From the NCBI GenBank assembly GCA_009667805.1, contig CM019069.1, positions 91,795,204-91,859,203 of the forward strand: a stretch of DNA of 64,000 bases, in the 5' to 3' direction. Source of the stretch: Leptobrachium leishanense (lineage: Eukaryota; Chordata; Amphibia; Anura; Megophryidae). How positions within the stretch are numbered: position 1 is the stretch's first letter; each line of letters opens with the position of its first letter. Of this stretch, positions 12,201 to 22,602 are shown one piece after another. A model generated the notes under the pieces. The model worked only from the letters and a program-made list of their open reading frames with translations, was not told the origin of the DNA and made no database searches. Position numbers and translations under genes: made by a program.

Positions 12201-14730
12201 AGTGATGAGCCGAACAACCCGTGTTCGGTTCGCATTCGAACTCGAACAATTTCAAAAGTTCGAGTTCGAACACGAACCGAACTCAATGCAAGTCAATGGG
12301 ACTCGAAAGTTCGATTTTTAGCGTGCCCTCCAAGAGGGCATATATGCAAGATATTTGCCATAAAAGGTGTATGGGGGTCCGGGTAGTGCCCTGGGGGACA
12401 GGAAGCAAGGACAAAATGTATTAAAAAAAATGTTTTTAAAGGAACAGTGAGTTTTCCATGAAATAAAGGTTAAGAATAAAAATGAAACATTCCTTCAAAT
12501 ATCATGCCTAGGAGGTCCCCATAACCTGCCCGTGAAGTGGCGGATTTGTAGGATGTATAGAAATATTTAAAAACAAAAAATGACATTTCAAATGACGGTA
12601 AATGGTTTTCCTTTAATCTATTCACAAACAACTGCTTGGGGTGGCAGCCTGTATGAAAGGAGGAGACGTTTTAGGACACGCAGAACAAGTTTAGTGATTT
12701 TTTGGCTAAATTATGGTGAAACTTATGCAGGCTTTGGATGAAAGTAACAATAGGTGCTTTAAAATTGGGCCTTTAGTGTCGGCAACAGTGCCGTCACACC
12801 GTAACCCCTCTGTGGTATTGTGGAAGAGTGCAGGGTTGGACCCTGCGGTCAAATTTTAAAATGATATGAATCTGGTACAGGCGTCAGTGCACCCAAATAT
12901 TGTGCCTTTGGTGGCAGCAAGTGCCTTCACACCATAACCCCTCTGAGGAATTGTGGAAGAGTGCAGTGGTGGAGGTTTTGGTAATGCAGAGGAGATCCCC
13001 GATCTATTCAGTTACATCAGCAGTTATAACAAGACCGGGTCAGCAATGTTTAGGCACTTGTACTGCGCTACTGTATATGGTGAGAATCGGCGCACCCCAG
13101 TAGCAACAGGAAGCAAACAGAGCAGGCAGAGAATACACAGAGAGAATAGTCAAATGGCAGGCAAAATCGGCAACAGATTGGGTCCTCAAAACAAGCAGGG
13201 TCAGTGACAAGTATACAAACTGATACGGTAAGCTAGCGATGCGGGAATAAAGGCTGAGACACACTGAGCGTGTAGTGACACACAGCATAGCGAAGCGAAG
13301 AGAAGCAAACATTTTGCAGGCTTGACTTCACTCTGCTCTGCCTCGCAGCGTGTCTACACTGCATTATGTTTGCTTCTCACCGCACTGGACAGGAATCCAC
13401 TAACTAAATTAAAATGTACACACAAAACCGTTTTATTTTCACAAAGCACAGGTTATATAGGCAAAAAAAGGTTTCTACAGAATAAAATACATAAAAAATT
13501 ACTGTTAATTTAATAGGAATAGTATAAAAATATAAAAAAGGTAACCCCTGATCATATATATTATAAGGACACGGAGCGCTGTCTATAGAGTAGGGATGCA
13601 TTGATACCACACACAAACATATACGTATATATCAACACGCAGACCTTTATATACGTATATATCAACACGCAGATATATATATATACACCCACCCACAGAC
13701 CTCAGACCATATATACAAATATGCACATGGGGGGTGGCATGTGGACAATCTCAACTAAATGCGCCCCCCCATTTGGCTGATCCCTCCAGAAGAAATGTTG
13801 AACCCGACAGAGCAGAGACTATATATATTATTCTCTGCTCTACCGGGTTCAACATTTCTTCTGGAGAGATCAGCTAAATGGGGGGGGATAGTTTCCAAAA
13901 TGTGTGTGTAATACAAGTCTGGAAATATATATTTATAAGAACAAAAGAGATATATATCTTATCTATATATATATATATCAAACCTGCCCTTACCTTCCCC
14001 TATAAATTTGCTAAAAATATACACACTAAAAACAAACCACTGCCTGAGACCCTGCGCAGTCCACATGCCACCCCCTCTACCTGGATGAATGTATCTAATA
14101 TATATAATTAAATACATTCAGCAAGGTAGAGAAAGAAAAACAAAATGTTTTATTTTATGTTCCCGGGGACATTTAAAAATGTCCTCGGATTTTATTTTTT
14201 TTAGAAATGTGTTGCCTCACCTTAGCCTGGTGGTCAGTGGGGGGCTCCCTGGATCCTGGTTGTGGGGGGGTCTGCCATGGCCGCAGGTGCAGTGGCTCCC
14301 TCCCTGTGCTACCTGTCTCTGCCACATGCACTGGGTGGCTAGCCCGCACAGTCGCAGCTTTGTCATCCGGCGGCTGCATGCTCCTCAAGGGGATCCTTGG
14401 GAGGCCCCTGCAGGCTGCCCTGTACAGTGCCTGATTAGAGGGTCGTGTCTGCCTGATGTTTTAGTAACAAGAATATTTTATCCCATAGGCTTCAATGTTA
14501 AAAATATTCCCATTTTAATTCCATATCTAATAAACCATTGCTTATAATTTTCTGCAGTAAAGAGTCTCTTTATTTCTAGATTTTTTTAGTATTTAAGCAT
14601 TTTTATACTTTTTTTATAAAAAAAATCAAACTTTTGGTGAACGTCCCAAAAAGTTTGAGGTTTGCGAACTTTTGAACAGCCAATGTTCGAATCGAACTCC
14701 GAACCGACCGAACCAAATAGCTTATCCCTA
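12201..14730 (-). mobile_element. Short non-autonomous hAT relative D
   Basis: The ends are TAGTGATGAGC and, on the complement, TAGGGATAAGC. The flanks are GCAATGAC (12193-12200) and GCAATGAT (14731-14738), an 8-bp duplication with one difference. The left 830 bp or so (to about 13030) match the left end of hAT A, including the conserved 'agtgccctccaagagggca' stretch, two of the about 140-bp units (anchors near 12800 and 12934) and the sequence just beyond the transposase stop codon. From about 13030 to 14640 the interior is unrelated to the transposase. The right end shares only the terminal repeat and a general style. It is an internally replaced or deleted derivative that must have relied on another copy for movement. 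Confidence 0.82.
13764..13887. repeat. Inverted repeat, about 55-bp arms
   Basis: The left arm starts 'gcccccccatttggctgat' and runs through 'ccagaagaaatgttgaaccc'. The right arm repeats it in reverse complement, 'gggttcaacatttcttctgg' to 'aaatggggggg'. The spacer is AT-rich, 'actatatatattatt'. It could form a strong hairpin or be a tiny MITE inside hAT D. Confidence 0.85.
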
Positions 14731-14738
14731 GCAATGAT

Positions 14739-15180
14739 GTTATGCCCCCTTTGTAATGCCAACACGCCCATGAACACACGGATGCCTGCATGGACGGACT
14801 TGAATTAGGTCCTACAATATAAATATAGACTCATGAGGGGGATTTTCCCCATTTACTGTTTTTTTTCCAACTGATGAGGGCTTCTATGGGTGCAACGTGT
14901 TTTGGTAGTTATTTTGTGTTATCTTAACCAATAAAAGAAAACCTTTTATTAAAAGTCGGGTATTTTTTGATGGTGACTTCACTTTATTTTCGTGGAGTAT
15001 CCACAATACGGTACCCCATTGGATTTACCATTTTTAGCAGATCTGGATCAAGTCTCTCTATCCTGGACTTCCAAGCTTGCTGCATCAATTCAGGCTATTG
15101 GGTGAGCTGTATTAGACACCCGCAGGTGCCCTCATCGAGCCTGGATAGGCTCCAATAATTGTGAGTGTATCCCTGCAGTC
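14739..15180 (+). mobile_element. PLE-like 3' region, segment 3
   Basis: This continues segments 1 and 2 after hAT D. It contains 'ctgatgagggcttc...gcaacgtgttttgg' near 14871, which resembles the hammerhead-like core seen in other PLE termini but lacks the GAAA element. 'ccaataaaag' follows at 14929. The downstream border is not defined. Confidence 0.4.
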
Positions 15181-16344
15181 CCTTTAAAATTCTGTGTGTT
15201 TATTGAACTTCACTATTGTGCACTATTGTGCATATCCATTCCTTGTTTTTCAGAACCTATTTGAATATAACACACTGCATAATGTTATGTGAATAACCTC
15301 TAATACAGACAATATATGAGATTGCATATCTTCTATTTCATTTTTATGACACGTGTTCGCTGGACACCTTTTCTGTTTTATTTTCTTTTCTCACACTTAT
15401 CTAGGAGATTAAAGAAAAAATAATAATATCTCATAATCTAAGACCATGGTCTTTATCCAGAGTGTGTGGTCAACATTCGGCCTTTTGCAACATCCCAGCT
15501 TGAGACGCATAATCATTGAATATAACCGGAGTTCCTGACATAGGGACTACTCCTGAACAAGCTGTCTCTATGCGCTGGTTCTGTATTACCTGTGACCTTT
15601 AACCTTGACACAAAATGTCCATGATTCGTTCCAGACTCAGTCACTGTGAGCTTGGTGCGCAAGACACTCCTGTGTCAGGTTCTTGTGGTGATGAAGAGGT
15701 GACACAGCTTAGCAAAAATAAAATAATAAATAAGAAAACATATGTTGTTCCCTCTAAACTTATTCAAACTCTTATACAAATTCATTCATTTTCATACATC
15801 GATTACAGCTGCATGAAAATAAACAAAACATGTTAATATCACAAGAAGAAACATAGATAATACATTCTTACATTTCTGCGCAAAGCCTATGGGCCTTATG
15901 CAGCAAAAAAAAGAACCCTACTAAGTCTAACTCATTTCATTAGCGAAAAATATATATATATATACGCAGCTTCGTATTTATGCAAATGCATTAAGTTATA
16001 TGTTCCTAGATACATTATTTAACTTTAATTTTAATTGAATGTGATCTCCAGAATCCTAAATAAGAATTGTAACTACACAACAAGAATAATAAAATATAAA
16101 ATAATAAAATATACAAAATAATTATCAATTAGAACAACACAAAAATGATTCATCAGCATATAAAATACAATGTTTTTTCTTCTTTCGTTGTCTTCTGTCT
16201 TATTGGTTCACATTCAAATACAACTGTCTTGTGAAAGTGTAATGCCAATAATTTAGAGCTTTATATCGCCTAAAATTATGTTTATTTGAGTTGATGTTCT
16301 TAATTCCAAATCAATGATCTCTGATCGCATGAGCTCTATTTTTT
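15181..16344. other. AT-rich DNA without a gene
   Basis: Nothing coding is supported. A short (TA)n run lies at about 15948-15963. A 73-codon frame at 15615-15836 has no recognisable feature. Confidence 0.5.
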
Positions 16345-16562
16345 TTTTGAGAAAGGATTTTTCCAGGAAGGATACATTGAGATTTCTCTCATTTTCAAGT
16401 ATGTCCTGGGTGGCGAGTATGTACCGTTAGGTGTCTTGCCCAAAGACACTTACTGGAGAGGTGCTCTTGCTGGGACCAAACCTGGGTCTCCATAGTCTCT
16501 CTCTACGGTTATAGAGCAGGGATGTGGCCTCTACTCCATCCAGCTCTTTGTTGATGGTCTTC
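16345..16562 (-). mobile_element. SINE/LINE-tail-like repeat
   Basis: On the minus strand this reads 'gagacccaggtttggtccc' followed by 'gtgtctttgggcaagacac'. That combination, a degenerate pol III B-box-like segment and a 'cttgggcaagacac' box, occurs in tRNA-related vertebrate SINEs. A second copy is at 36590-36755. The B-box-like match is imperfect, so the call is moderate. Confidence 0.5.
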
Positions 16563-16599
16563 TTTAAATATAATGTAGATAGTGATACAAGTATGGGAC

Positions 16600-17320
16600 A
16601 CGATGATTAAGCTCTTGCACTGTAATGGTATTTTTTTCTTCACTATCATCTAAGATACGAACAGTTAGGTTTGTAGCCACCCTAGATAAGGGATGGGGCC
16701 CTATTAAGAACATTTGCGGCAAATATTGGCCTCTATTATGCCTCGATAAATCGCTGGCGGAAATACTACCATCAGTACCTTCATTTGTTGCCAGGAGGTC
16801 CAAGAATCTACGTGATATTTTGGTCCATAGTTATCCTAACCCGGCTCCAAGAATGGAAACATGGCTAGCCAAACCATTGGGCACTTACAAATATGGACAT
16901 TGCAAGGCCTGTGGCTTTGTTATGAAATCTAAAACTTTCAATAGCAACACTACTCAAAAACATACCTTATGAAACAATTGGCCAACCGTTCATCCACTAT
17001 GGTGATATATTTAATCACGTGCACGTGTTCCAAACAATACGTGGGTAAAACAGATCAGCAATGGCATAGGCGCATTCTGCAACACATTGGCAGTGTCAAC
17101 AATTAGACGGACACACCAATTTCCAGACATGTACATTGCCATCACAATCGCGACCCCTCGTGTCTCTCTTTTCAGGTTATAGACAGAATAACCTTAGGCC
17201 CCAGGAAAGGTGATTTCGATCTAAGGCTTAGACAAAACGAAGCGAGGTGGATCTTTATATTGAACACCCAATACCCTGCGGGTTTGAATGAAGAATTCAA
17301 TTATACCTCTTTCCTATAAC
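16600..17320 (+). pseudogene. PLE C-terminal region with GIY-YIG endonuclease (broken)
   Basis: The translation from about 16640 reads through 'IRTVRFVATLDKGWGPIKNI' and 'RRSKNLRDILVHSY', a conserved PLE region between reverse transcriptase and endonuclease. It continues to a Cys-containing linker 'YGHCKACGF' near 16890-16930. A frameshift lies between 16960 and 16999. In the new frame 'VIYLITCTCSKQYVGKTDQ' is the GIY-YIG signature, followed by 'RRILQHIGSVNN', an in-frame TAG near 17104-17106, and a C-terminus ending in 'PAGLNEEF'. In PLEs this endonuclease nicks target DNA for reverse transcription. The reverse-transcriptase part is absent, so the copy is 5' truncated and inactive. Compare the better preserved copy at 51731-53362. 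Confidence 0.88.
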
Positions 17321-18119
17321 TGCATATATTTTGTCATCATATAACTCTATTGGTAATCATCACGATTATGTCACTATATAGCCGTATTGGGGCTATCCTC
17401 TGAGTATACATTTCAATGTTTAATCATTACTATATGCCAAGCATTGCTAACGTTTCTTCTACATCCGATTATTTATTCACATGGGAATTTATTTTTCATC
17501 AATTTTTGTTTCACAACGTGATATGTTGTACACTTTTATATGTCATTGCTGTAATCCTGATATTTCCTTTACCGAGGGTATTCATCTATTTCTTAGACCC
17601 TCTGGGTATATACAGTAATCAGTACTACTAGGGATTTAGGTATTACAGAATACAATCAGATCTCCCAATGGTGTCATGCTTACATTGTGCCATATTACAA
17701 ATTACGGGGTTATTGGGCATATTTAATTTTTTTTGTCTCGCTACAGACCTTGGTATAGGTTTGCCCCTAATAGCTATATTCTGATGATATGTGATCAGGG
17801 CAATATTATGTGCGGAGGACCAGCTCGGCATTATGATTGAGACAGTAGGACATTGGATAGCCATCTCAGGTCCTTCAAACCCACGAGTTAACTCTCTAGC
17901 CTGTCAAAATGATCATCCTGCTGTTTACAATACATTTCTCCTTCAGGCTTGATCAATGGTTTACCCAAGCAAGGCAATAATTGGACCAATGTTTTCACAT
18001 GACACCCGTGGACCAATCACAGTGGTCTATTCTTACAATGGTACGATTGGCTGAATTTTCCCATGTGACCGCCTGATTCCAGATGGCACAATCTTTAAAA
18101 GAGATCATATGTTTATTTG

Positions 18120-18170
18120 TCTTTCCATGTCCCTGAGGAGCAGACACAAGCGAAACGCCGCGTTGGATTT
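18120..18170 (+). ncRNA. Hammerhead-ribozyme-like core in PLE terminus
   Basis: The sequence has CTGAGGA at 18133-18139, which fits the CUGANGA core, then a very short possible stem II (GC/GC), then GAAAC at 18152-18156. PLE terminal repeats are known to carry hammerhead motifs. Only a 2-bp stem II is visible, so catalytic ability is doubtful. Confidence 0.45.
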
Positions 18171-18377
18171 GCTCTATTAACCCATTTAAGGTTTTCCCCT
18201 CGTTGCATGCCTGAGCTGGACGCATCTATATTTCATAGAGAACAATACCATTACAGCACAATCTGTTTCGGCTATGACTGATTGCCCATAACCGTTCAGC
18301 AACATTGTAGCATGTTTAATGTTGAGATGGATTTTTAATCTCATGATCCCCTTTATGTATTATATGAATTTTCTTGC

Positions 18378-18898
18378 TGAGGAATACACTTGTGGCTGGG
18401 AGAGTGCTACTGCTTGCACTCTATTGTGATTTCTCGATCAGTGCATGCAAATTGTAGCTACGAGGTTCACTCCTTGTCTTTATATTTATCAGCTGTATTC
18501 CGTGACGTGGACCATTTATGTTTGCACCTCATCGTGATGCTTTTGAGTGGTGCATGCTAATTACAACAACAAATTTGGTGGCATATGTCTTTAAGCATTT
18601 AAGTATACTCCAACGTATGCACATTTTGTTTTTGTTTTTCTTTTTCTGAGGAATACTTTTGGGTGGGTGATTGCTACTGCCTGCACTTTATTGTGATTTC
18701 TCAATCAGTGCATGCAAATTGTAGCTACCAGGCTCACTCCTTGTCTCTGTATTAACCAGTTGTATTCCGTGACGTGGACCACTTATGTTTGCACCTCATC
18801 GTGACGCATTTGAGTGGTGCATGCTAACTACAATAACCAATTTGGTGGCACATGTCTTTAAGCATTTAAGTATACTCTAATGTGTGCATACGTTTCTG
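18378..18898 (+). repeat. Two-copy tandem repeat, 269-bp period
   Basis: Copies begin 'tgaggaatac' at 18378 and 18647 and share 'cagtgcatgcaaattgtagc', 'ttgtattccgtgacgtggacc'-type sequence, 'tatgtttgcacctcatcgtg' and 'ctttaagcatttaagtatac'. Divergence between copies is modest, so the duplication is not recent. Confidence 0.88.
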
Positions 18899-19279
18899 AG
18901 GGGATCCTTAGGCATCTCTTGCATATTATTCATTTCAGGTGGTGGTTCTCAGTTTTTGACATACAATTGTTGTCACAGAGACCTCACCCTGCATTAGATG
19001 CCTTTTGTGATTGGTCACTGACCTTGAGTTATGGTCTCTAATTTTTGACCTTTTTTGTGTGTTTTTTATACATTTTGTGGGGGTGTACGTTTTTTCTCAG
19101 AAGTCCAATAAAGGTTTAGAATTTTAATCATTTGTTCCCACCTTCCTTTTGGGTTCTTTGGAATCCAATTCCTCCTTCATCATTAGGGCTAAGTCCTGCA
19201 AGTTTTTGGTGGACGATTGCTAGTACTCAGAGGCTATACTAATCACTTGCCACTCCACGCCCCACCCTGTTTTGAGTGG

Positions 19280-19520
19280 GTGCTTGCTTCTCCTACAGAA
19301 CTTGTAGGTGCTTCCCACACAGTCCACATAAACTCCACTGCTTCATATTCTCTATTAACCCTCACCTACTGTATCACCCTATCCTTTTAGATTGTAAGCT
19401 CTTGAGGATGGTCCTCCCGCCTGCTGTACTGCGTGTTGAACCTATATGTATGTTTATTGTTCTGCCTCCCATTGCACAGCGCTACATAACTTATGAGTGC
19501 TTTTATAAATACATATAACA
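19280..19520 (+). mobile_element. L2/V-SINE-like 3' end
   Basis: The segment contains 'tagattgtaagctcttgagg' and then 'cattgcacagcgctacataa', followed by 'gtgcttttataaatacat'. This is the typical 3' end shared by L2-type LINEs and the SINEs that use them. Related tails are at 54642-54966 (plus), 36185-36270 (minus) and 56085-56250 (minus). Confidence 0.6.
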
Positions 19521-20944
19521 CTTTGTTATAACTTCAATTATTTACTACAAAACTGTATTGGCGACCATGCCCTCTTTTGTCAAAAATTTATAGCTTATAT
19601 TAAGGTGTGGCCAATCATTTGTCCTGGACGCAAGTTAAGACCAGAGAAAAATAACTGACTACACCCTTTTAAGTCTCCAAATAATTTAAAAATCAATTAT
19701 TGATAACAAATTACCAGGATGTAATATTTATTATTTAAGTATTTATTTAAAAAAAAAAAACAACTCAGTCAATTCAAGACAACAGTTGTGTATATCTGAA
19801 ACTGCCAAAGATTAACCCTAGCAGTTCCAGTTAAAATCACATCAGCTGCACTTAGAATACAGTCATATACACAGTCAGCAACAAAATACAAAACCTAATC
19901 AACTCTTCATGTCTAAGTATTCTATGTACACAGAAAAGAGCAGAATAAATTTTGATCAGCAAGACATAACAGATTTAGTAACATGAAATAAGTGAGAAAC
20001 ACAAAACAGACATGTTAAGTAAATGACACTGTCTTTCTTTCAGTTTAACAAAAAATAAACGCAAATGTAAGCTGGCCAGGGTCGAGAGGCTAGCAATAAA
20101 TAGTGCCAAAGGCACACTAGGAGAGGGGGTTTTAGGACAAACACGATTGAAAGCAATTGCTTTTTTTTCCGTACACATGGCAAAGCAGTTCAAAACATAG
20201 GAACCAAGCAACATGTGTTAAGACAGGCAATCCCTACACAGATATATAGGAGAAACACAGGCAGCGTCATATTATAAAAATATCCACGATATATATAAAG
20301 TATGAAAGATATCAATTATGAGTCAGAAACAAAGAACTAAAAACAGAAACAGTGACAATTTATAAAATACAAAACATGAAATCTAAAAACAAGAACATTG
20401 TCCATTAATCTTTTAACATGTAAAAAAAAACATGTCAACCAAAAACAAGAGAAAAGCAGTCTGCAAAAAAAACAACAGCGCAGAAGCAGGCGCAGCAACG
20501 CAGGGAGGACAATCGCAATGGAAGCGTAATTGCGTTACATGAGGAAGAAAACAGATGGGAGCTCCTCAGTGAACTAAAGTAAACAATCAGTCAGGAGACG
20601 AGCAAACAAGCAAGAAAGGGTCACGGGAGGGACCATCTTTCTGACCATCTCACGAGCGATTACCGTAGGCGGGGTACTCCAGTATTTGAGAAATAAATCA
20701 CATAAAGAGGGGGCAAGCAACTACCAGCGATTACCACAAGCGGGGTACTCCAGCTGTAACAAACAACCCTGGTAAATGTGATCAATGAGATCAAAAGCAC
20801 AAAAAACAAGTCATTGACAAAGTCCACAAACTCGAGGATAAATAAAACCCGTGCAAAAGAGCACACAGCTGGGCTATCACAGGCAAGACAAACAAACAAA
20901 CAAACATTACCTATCGGGAAACTGAATGCAGAAGTTCCAGTAAC
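19521..20944. other. Left flank of hAT B; possible leader of a minus-strand LTR element
   Basis: No gene is supported. A 27-bp sequence 'gcgattaccgtaggcgggg...' occurs at 20656-20682 and again, with few changes, at 20727-20753. Together with 26653-26850 on the other side of hAT B this was one continuous sequence before insertion. On the minus strand it lies downstream of an LTR-like boundary near 26850, so it may be the leader of an old LTR element. The last eight bases (20937-20944, CCAGTAAC) are the hAT B target duplication. Confidence 0.45.
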
Positions 20945-21374
20945 TAGGGATGAGCTGTTCGGTTCGGATGGTTCGGAGTTCGGACCGAACTTAGCCTGTT
21001 CGTTCTGTTCGCAAACTCCGAACATTTCCGGGTGTTCGCCGCATGTTCGACCACAATGCACCACAATGGACCACAATGCACTTTCCCACTGGCCTGAAGC
21101 TCGTAATTGGCTACAGCCTTGCACCTGACCACAGGTCTGGTGCAAGATAGGTTCAACACTATGCCAATCATGGCTCAGAGTCCTGTTTGGGCAAATTTTG
21201 CCCAATCATGGGCTCACAGAGCTAAGTCCCGCAGCACACTATATAAGGTTTCCATGCAGCGCTTCTGCACGCATTTGAGAGGAGATTTCATAGGAGATAG
21301 TTGTTGTGTGTTCTTACTGCCGGTCTGCCACGCTACTGGGGGGGTCTGGGGGGTCCCATTTCTACCAAATATCT

Positions 21375-22500
21375 GGGAATTGAGGTGATGTGTGTCTTGT
21401 CACTGCCAGCAAGTATTTTGGGGGTCACAAATTTCTACAAAACATTTGGGAATTGAGGTGATCTGTGTCTTGTCACACAGCCAGTACCACGCAGTATTTT
21501 GGGGGTCACAAATTTCTACAAAACATTTGTGAATTGAGGTGATCTGTGTCTTGTCACTGCCAGCAAGTATTTTGGGGGTCACTAATTTCTACAAAATATT
21601 TGGGAATTGAGGTGATCTGTGTCTTGTCACACAGCCAGTACCACACAGTATTTTGGGGGGTCACTAATTTTTACAAAATATCTGGGAATTGAGGTGATCT
21701 GTCTCTTGTCGTCACACAGCCAGTACCACGCAGTATTTTGGGGGTCAGAAATTTCTACAAAACATTTGTGAATTGAGGTGATCTGTGTCTTGACACTGCC
21801 AGCAAGTATTTTGGGGGTCACAAATTTCTACAAAACATTTGTGAATTGAGGTGATCTTCTGTGTCTTGTCACTGCCAGCAAGTATTTTGGGGGTCACAAA
21901 TTTCTACAAAATATTTGGGAATTGTTATAATCCGTGTGTTCTCACTGGCTGCCACCCATCAGGGGGTCTCACTGATTTATAGGAGGTTTCTGAGATTTGT
22001 AATCTGTGTCTTCTCACTGCCACCCATCAGGGGGTCCCACATACTTCTAGCAGATTTATGCGAATTGTAATCTGTGGCTTCTCACTGCCACCCATCAGGG
22101 GGTCTCACTGATTTATAGGAGGTTTCTGAGATTTGTAATCTGTGGCTTCTCACTGCCACCCATCAGGGAGTCCCACATACTTCTATCAGATTTATGAGAA
22201 TTGTAATCTGTGGATTCTCACTGCCACCCATCAGGGAGTCTAACTGATTTATAGGAGGTTTCTGAGACTTGTAATCTATGGCTTCTCACTGCCACCCATC
22301 ATGGGGTCTCACTGATTTATAGGAGGTTTCTGAGACTTGTAATCTGTGGCTTCTCACTGCCACCCATCAGGGGGTCCCACATACTACTAGCAGATTTATG
22401 CGGATTGTAATCTGTGGCTTCTCACTGCCACCCATCAGGGGGTCACACTGATTTATAGGAGGGAATTGTAATCTGTGTCTTGTCACTGGCTGCCAGCTAT
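21375..22500 (+). repeat. hAT B 5' subterminal array, about 16 units of about 70-80 bp
   Basis: The first eight or so units carry 'aattgaggtgatctgtgtc', 'gccagcaagtattttggggg' and 'atttctacaaaa'. From about 21920 a second unit type takes over, with 'ttctcactgccacccatcag' and 'actgatttataggaggtttc'. Both types keep the spaced 'tctgtg(t/g)cttctcactg' block. This array is much longer than in copy A and its second unit type is expanded only here. Confidence 0.9.
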
Positions 22501-22602
22501 CAGGGTGTCTCACTGAGTTATACCAGAGTTCTGTAAATCTTTAATCTTCATACCAGAGTTGAATCAGAGTTCTGTATATATTTAATCTATATATCACTCA
22601 CC

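Larger units (their letters stand above)
17321..19130 (+). mobile_element. PLE 3' untranslated/terminal region
   Basis: Non-coding DNA directly downstream of the endonuclease remnant. It carries a hammerhead-like core at 18120-18170 and a two-copy 269-bp tandem repeat at 18378-18898, and ends near 'aataaaggtttagaatttt' at about 19108-19126. No duplication of target sequence was found, so the right border is approximate. Confidence 0.6.

Noticed and set aside
14868..14920. Active hammerhead ribozyme near 14871
   Set aside because: CTGATGA is present, but the GAAA element is missing and stem II does not form, so only a decayed relic can be claimed.
16345..16562. tRNA gene
   Set aside because: A B-box-like stretch is present, but no cloverleaf, acceptor stem or A box could be drawn. 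It is better explained as a SINE-like repeat.
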